This document shows positions 22,114 through 25,181 of a DNA stretch of 25,181 nt, one piece after another. The DNA is from Pseudomonadota bacterium (GTDB lineage Bacteria; Desulfobacterota; Desulfovibrionia; Desulfovibrionales; Desulfovibrionaceae): assembly GCA_023419375.1 (NCBI GenBank), contig JAEZYD010000033.1:1-25181 (forward strand). Direction: 5' to 3'. The notes under the pieces were generated by a model. That model saw only the letters and a list, made by a program, of their open reading frames with translations, was not told the DNA's origin and searched no databases. Positions within the stretch are counted from its first letter, which is position 1; each line of letters starts with the position of its first letter. The translations under genes were made by a program, and so were the position numbers.

Positions 22114-23928
22114 ATGCTTCGCAACTATTCTATTCGAGCGCGAATTATTTTTTTAACATCTATAATGGCTGCCGCTATTTTTTTAGTTTTATATATGCTT
22201 GTGTATACAGCATCTTTGGTAAAAGAACACTCTGTTCAAAAAATAGAAGATATTATGCTTGCAGGAGAAAAAAATAAACTTCAGGTAGCTGTCGAATCAG
22301 CTGCAAGTATTTTAGAGAAAGCTATAAAAGCAGCAGCAAACAAAGAAGAAGAGCTTTCCATTATTCGTGAATATATAGATACGTTTCGATTTGAAGATGA
22401 TAATTCTGGCTATTATTTCGTATACAAAGGGACTGTGAACGTAGCATTGCCACCGCAAAAAGCTTTGCAAGGACAAGATCTTGGAGATCGCAAAGATTCC
22501 ACCGGAGTTTTCTATGTTCAGGAGCTTGCTAAACAGGCGGCCAAGGGAGGAGGCTTCACTACATATATTTTCGGCAAACCCCAATCAAATGGCACTCTCA
22601 AAGACGCGCTGAAACTTGCATATTCTACCCCCATCAAAGGTAGTGAATATTTTATAGGCACTGGTATTTACATAGATAATATCGATATTGTAAAAACTGC
22701 AATGATACAAGAAATGGATGGAATTGTATTTTCAACATTATTGTTTGTATCTGGTACAATTCTGGCTTGCTTGCTAATTATTGTGCTGCCAATATGTATA
22801 TTAATTTCCCGCTCAATAACTGTACCTATGCATGAGGCAACCAAAGCGGCTGAAGCTATTGCAAATGGTGATCTAAACGTCCAACTTGCCTTGAATGGTA
22901 GAGATGAAATTACTGTATTGCGTTCTGGTTTGAATGCGATGGTAGTCAAACTCAAAGAAAGCATAACCTCCATTCAAGAGAAGGAAGCAGAAGCTGCACG
23001 GCAAGCCGAAGATGCCCAAAAATCCGCAGCAGCAGCGCAGCAAGCCATGCAAACGGCAACAGAAAGTGCAAAAGCTTTGCTCGTAGCAGCTGAGCGAATT
23101 GAGCTCGCGGCCATGGATGTGGAAAATTCTGCTGAATCTATGGGCGATCAAACCGTGGCCGTTAGCCAAGGGTCGGCAGTGCAGGCTGACAGAATACATG
23201 AAACCTTAAATGCCATGGAGCAAATGAATACAACGGTCATGGATGTTGCTCGAAGCGCTGCCGTCGCCGCCGAAAAGACAGATCATGCCAAGGACGAGGC
23301 CGCTAAAAGTGCAGAGCTTGCTGGAGATACGATCAATGCAATGCAAAACTTGAAGCAAATTACCTATGCATTGAATGAGTCTATGGGGCAATTGGGAAAA
23401 AGTTCTGCCGATATAGGCGAAATTATGAGTGTAATTAACGATATTGCTGATCAAACAAACTTATTGGCCCTTAATGCGGCTATCGAAGCCGCCAGAGCTG
23501 GGGATGCTGGTAGAGGGTTTGCTGTGGTTGCGGACGAAGTGCGTAAGCTAGCCGAAAAAACCATGGCATCAACGACAGAAGTGGAAAAGGCGATCAAAAC
23601 AATACAAGACATGACGCTCAGCAACTCACAGTCGACGGAAACCGCCGTGAATGCGATAGATTCTGTAGAGACTCTTTCGCAAAACATGGCGCAAGTATTG
23701 GAGCAGGTACAGGAAGTTGTTCAGCAATCGGCAGCAGAAGTACAAGCAATTGCAACGGCTGTTGAGGAGCAGTCCGCCTCCACGTCCGAAATGACAGCTT
23801 ACATTCAGGACATTGATTCCGTGGCGCAGACCAATAATGATCGTGTTTCTGCTGTCAATGCGGAAGTGAGTAAGTTAAGACAACAAGCGCAACTCTTGCG
23901 TGCGCTTGTCGCGGAAATGAAACAATAA
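22114..23928 (+). CDS. Methyl-accepting chemotaxis protein with Cache sensor
   Basis: A 604-residue chemoreceptor. The first membrane helix (about 11-35) is followed by a periplasmic single-Cache domain with Y-I-D-T-F-R-F-E-D-D-N-S-G-Y-Y-F-V-Y and A-Y-S-T-P-I-K-G-S-E-Y-F-I-G-T-G-I-Y, a fold that binds small carboxylates and similar ligands. The second helix (about 207-233) leads into a HAMP domain (to about 285), a coiled coil rich in Ala/Glu/Gln, and a signalling domain whose tip (A-D-Q-T-N-L-L-A-L-N-A-A-I-E-A-A-R-A-G) is canonical. No CheR-binding pentapeptide at the C-terminus. GAAAGGAG precedes the ATG. The lower GC content sets it apart from the tra genes. Its native promoter has probably been displaced by the IS just upstream. 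Confidence 0.93.
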   Translation: MLRNYSIRARIIFLTSIMAAAIFLVLYMLVYTASLVKEHSVQKIEDIMLAGEKNKLQVAVESAASILEKAIKAAANKEEELSIIREYIDTFRFEDDNSGYYFVYKGTVNVALPPQKALQGQDLGDRKDSTGVFYVQELAKQAAKGGGFTTYIFGKPQSNGTLKDALKLAYSTPIKGSEYFIGTGIYIDNIDIVKTAMIQEMDGIVFSTLLFVSGTILACLLIIVLPICILISRSITVPMHEATKAAEAIANGDLNVQLALNGRDEITVLRSGLNAMVVKLKESITSIQEKEAEAARQAEDAQKSAAAAQQAMQTATESAKALLVAAERIELAAMDVENSAESMGDQTVAVSQGSAVQADRIHETLNAMEQMNTTVMDVARSAAVAAEKTDHAKDEAAKSAELAGDTINAMQNLKQITYALNESMGQLGKSSADIGEIMSVINDIADQTNLLALNAAIEAARAGDAGRGFAVVADEVRKLAEKTMASTTEVEKAIKTIQDMTLSNSQSTETAVNAIDSVETLSQNMAQVLEQVQEVVQQSAAEVQAIATAVEEQSASTSEMTAYIQDIDSVAQTNNDRVSAVNAEVSKLRQQAQLLRALVAEMKQ

Positions 23929-23978
23929 ATTATAGCTAAATTCGGTGTAAGCTCTTTGGGCACCAGTTCACCCCAAAG

Positions 23979-24008
23979 AACGGCTCACAATAGTAAGTGG
24001 GCCGTTTT
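23979..24008 (+). terminator. Intrinsic terminator after chemoreceptor gene
   Basis: 10-bp stem (AACGGCTCAC with GTGGGCCGTT, one G-U) around an 8-nt loop, ending in TTTT. A second small hairpin (CTTTGGG/CCCAAAG, 23954-23978) lies just before it. Confidence 0.75.
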
Positions 24009-24090
24009 GCTATATCAGATAGGCGCTCAACTCAAGCCCCTATCTTCATGCCGATTGCCCTTGTCGCTCACACCGGCTACGCAGCGTATT

Positions 24091-24103
24091 GTGACAAAGT
24101 CAC
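24091..24103. promoter_or_regulatory. GTGAC-AAA-GTCAC palindrome before rhodanese gene
   Basis: A perfect 5-bp palindrome around AAA lies 79 bp before the rhodanese start, in a 253-bp gap. The half-site resembles those of CRP/FNR-type regulators but the spacing is one base short of the classic pattern. Operator role is speculative. Confidence 0.25.
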
Positions 24104-24181
24104 TGACGCTTTCAAATGACGGCGTTATTCTCCCGCCGAAACAGCTTCGATTCGCTAACTTCGTTTTAAAGGAGATCTTTC

Positions 24182-24604
24182 ATGTGGAAAAAAACAGTCG
24201 CCGCCATGTTATTTGGGGCTTTGTCTTTCGTCTTGTTGGGCATGGGATTCGGCGTCCAGGACAGCGGCGCCGCGGCGTATAAAAAGCTTTCAGCGCAACA
24301 GGCAAAGGCTATCATGGATAGCGGAGATCCCTATGTGCTGCTTGACGTAAGAACAGAAGAAGAACTTCAGGAACGGCACATAAAAGGAACTATCCTGATC
24401 CCTTATACGGAAGTGAAAAGCCGTGCTGCTTCCGAACTTCCTGATAAAGATGCGGTGGTTCTCATTTATTGCCGTAGTGGTCGTAGAAGTGCCATAGCAG
24501 CAAATGATCTTATCAAAATTGGATACACGCAAGTGTACGATTTTGGAGGTATTAACGATTGGCCCTATGAAATCGCCACAGGTGCTCGGCCCGCAACGCA
24601 GTAG
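24182..24604 (+). CDS. Secreted single-domain rhodanese
   Basis: A 140-residue protein: an N-terminal signal sequence (V-A-A-M-L-F-G-A-L-S-F-V-L-L-G-M-G-F-G), then one rhodanese domain. V-L-L-D-V-R-T-E-E-E-L near residue 52 and the catalytic loop Y-C-R-S-G-R-R-S near 97, with the active-site cysteine, are typical, as is G-G-I-N-D-W-P near 125. It would act in the periplasm on sulfane sulfur, which suits a sulfur-metabolising host, though such proteins are widespread. AAAGGAG precedes the ATG. It stands alone between two terminators and belongs to the chromosome side. Confidence 0.9.
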   Translation: MWKKTVAAMLFGALSFVLLGMGFGVQDSGAAAYKKLSAQQAKAIMDSGDPYVLLDVRTEEELQERHIKGTILIPYTEVKSRAASELPDKDAVVLIYCRSGRRSAIAANDLIKIGYTQVYDFGGINDWPYEIATGARPATQ

Positions 24605-24708
24605 CTGTTACGCTGGGAGCCATTCTGGCTAGTGGGATGCACCCCAACCAGTCGAGAGCCTTTAATTCTATTCAGCCTAAAGCAAGCCGGAAAAGCGCCC
24701 CCATTTAT

Positions 24709-24747
24709 ATACAACAAAAGCCCCATTTTTAGGGGCTTTTGTTGTAT
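24709..24747. terminator. Bidirectional terminator between rhodanese and MipA-like gene
   Basis: Perfect 16-bp arms (24709-24724 and 24732-24747, ATACAACAAAAGCCCC and complement) around a 7-nt loop. GC core with A-rich and T-rich outer stem serves both convergent genes. Confidence 0.85.
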
Positions 24748-24796
24748 CCATCGATATGCCGACAATAAGCCGGAAGCTTCATTGTGATGTTTATGA

Positions 24797-25165
24797 TCAA
24801 AAGCGATAGGTAATTCCCGCACCAAAGCTGTATTTTACATCTTCATCAACCATAGGACTGTCAGTTATTTCATCACTCAAAAAGGTGGCTCTCGTGTTCA
24901 TGAAAATATTCCAATTCTCAGAGAGATCGACTTTGACATCAATTCCCACATAGGGGGAAACCCCGCTGTCAGCATCATAGCTTTTGAGACCGCTTTTGCG
25001 AGCCTCTTTATCGCTTACACCATAATAATAGTCATTATGCTGGCTGCTCGTCCAAAGTGCTCCACCAATAGGCATAAGGGTTACTTTCCCCAAATTAAAT
25101 GGATATGTATACGATGCGTCTATGATAAATCCGCAATGCTGTGCGGGGGAATGGGGGGTTATATT
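24797..25165 (-). pseudogene. MipA/OmpV-like outer membrane protein, C-terminal part
   Basis: The minus-strand frame reads through a beta-barrel end: S-P-Y-V-G-I-D-V-K-V-D-L-S-E-N-W, F-M-N-T-R-A-T-F-L, and a final S-F-G-A-G-I-T-Y-R-F with the terminal phenylalanine that outer membrane barrels use for insertion. These fit the MipA/OmpV family (usually about 250 residues). Upstream, similarity-like sequence continues (I-I-D-A-S-Y-T-Y-P-F-N-L-G-K-V) but the frame meets a stop codon at 25166-25168 without a good start, so only about 120 residues are coded. Runs of 5 and 6 G (plus strand, 25145-25156) lie just there, so a frameshift or slipped-strand variation is possible. It could also be a true short gene starting with TTG at 25093, which I think less likely. 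Confidence 0.6.
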
Positions 25166-25181
25166 TTATTAATATTATATT

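Noticed and set aside
1..25181. CRISPR array, tRNA, rRNA or attachment site in a tRNA gene
   Set aside because: No regularly spaced repeats, cloverleaf or conserved rRNA sequence was seen on either strand.

Overview
The window carries most of an IncP/Ti (P-type) conjugation module and runs off its right end into chromosomal-looking DNA. The likely host is a Desulfovibrio/Bilophila-type member of the Desulfovibrionaceae. That is inferred from protein style (a Com-like finger plus a phage-type Dam, a Cache-type chemoreceptor, a secreted rhodanese) and from composition; no rRNA, tRNA or housekeeping gene is present to prove it.

Layout. (1) 1-840, minus strand: three small genes, including an HTH protein cut by the window edge and an XRE-like regulator. 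(2) 841-964: a divergent control region with a plausible promoter inside an 8-bp inverted repeat. (3) 965-3722, plus strand: a small HTH protein, then traK-, traL- and traM-like genes and trbB. (4) 3719-3934: a Com-like zinc-finger gene inserted between trbB and trbC. (5) 3903-12448: trbC-D-E-J-L-F-G-H-I, the gene order of Ti and Tn4371-type trb clusters but without trbK. (6) 12515-18295: traG coupling protein, traF pilin-processing protease, a small ORF, an ArdC/TraC-type antirestriction-primase fusion and a PAPS-reductase-like protein. (7) 18317-20627: a phage-type Dam methyltransferase and a type IA topoisomerase, closed by a strong terminator. (8) 20692-25181, lower GC: a tandem palindromic site, an IS4-family insertion sequence, a chemoreceptor gene, a rhodanese and, on the minus strand, the C-terminal part of a MipA/OmpV-like outer membrane protein. 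The right border of the element probably lies between 20.69 and 20.82 kb. No relaxase, integrase or certain oriT is visible, so ICE and plasmid cannot be told apart.

The most interesting signal is a short element of about 60 bp present in four copies, at 3847, 12458, 18260 and 18763. Each copy holds two mini-hairpins (GGGC-N5-GCCC, then GCCG-CMTGA-CGGC) followed by a Shine-Dalgarno, and each ends at the start codon of a gene that heads a block: trbC, traG, dam and topA. The stems are kept (one G-C to G-U change) while loops and linker vary. Copy A is the 3' end of the com-like gene itself, and copies B-D still carry the same reading frame (L-R-A-x-x-P-x-x-A-P-x-D-G). In phage Mu, Com binds the mRNA at the mom start and switches on its translation. 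The arrangement here suggests that a Com-like protein and its RNA target were taken over and copied to coordinate the expression of a whole conjugation element. This is an inference from layout and structure, with no functional data.

No stretch longer than 300 bases lacks a gene; the largest gaps (20628-20834, 23929-24181, 24605-24796) hold terminators and palindromes described below. No CRISPR array, rRNA or tRNA was seen.
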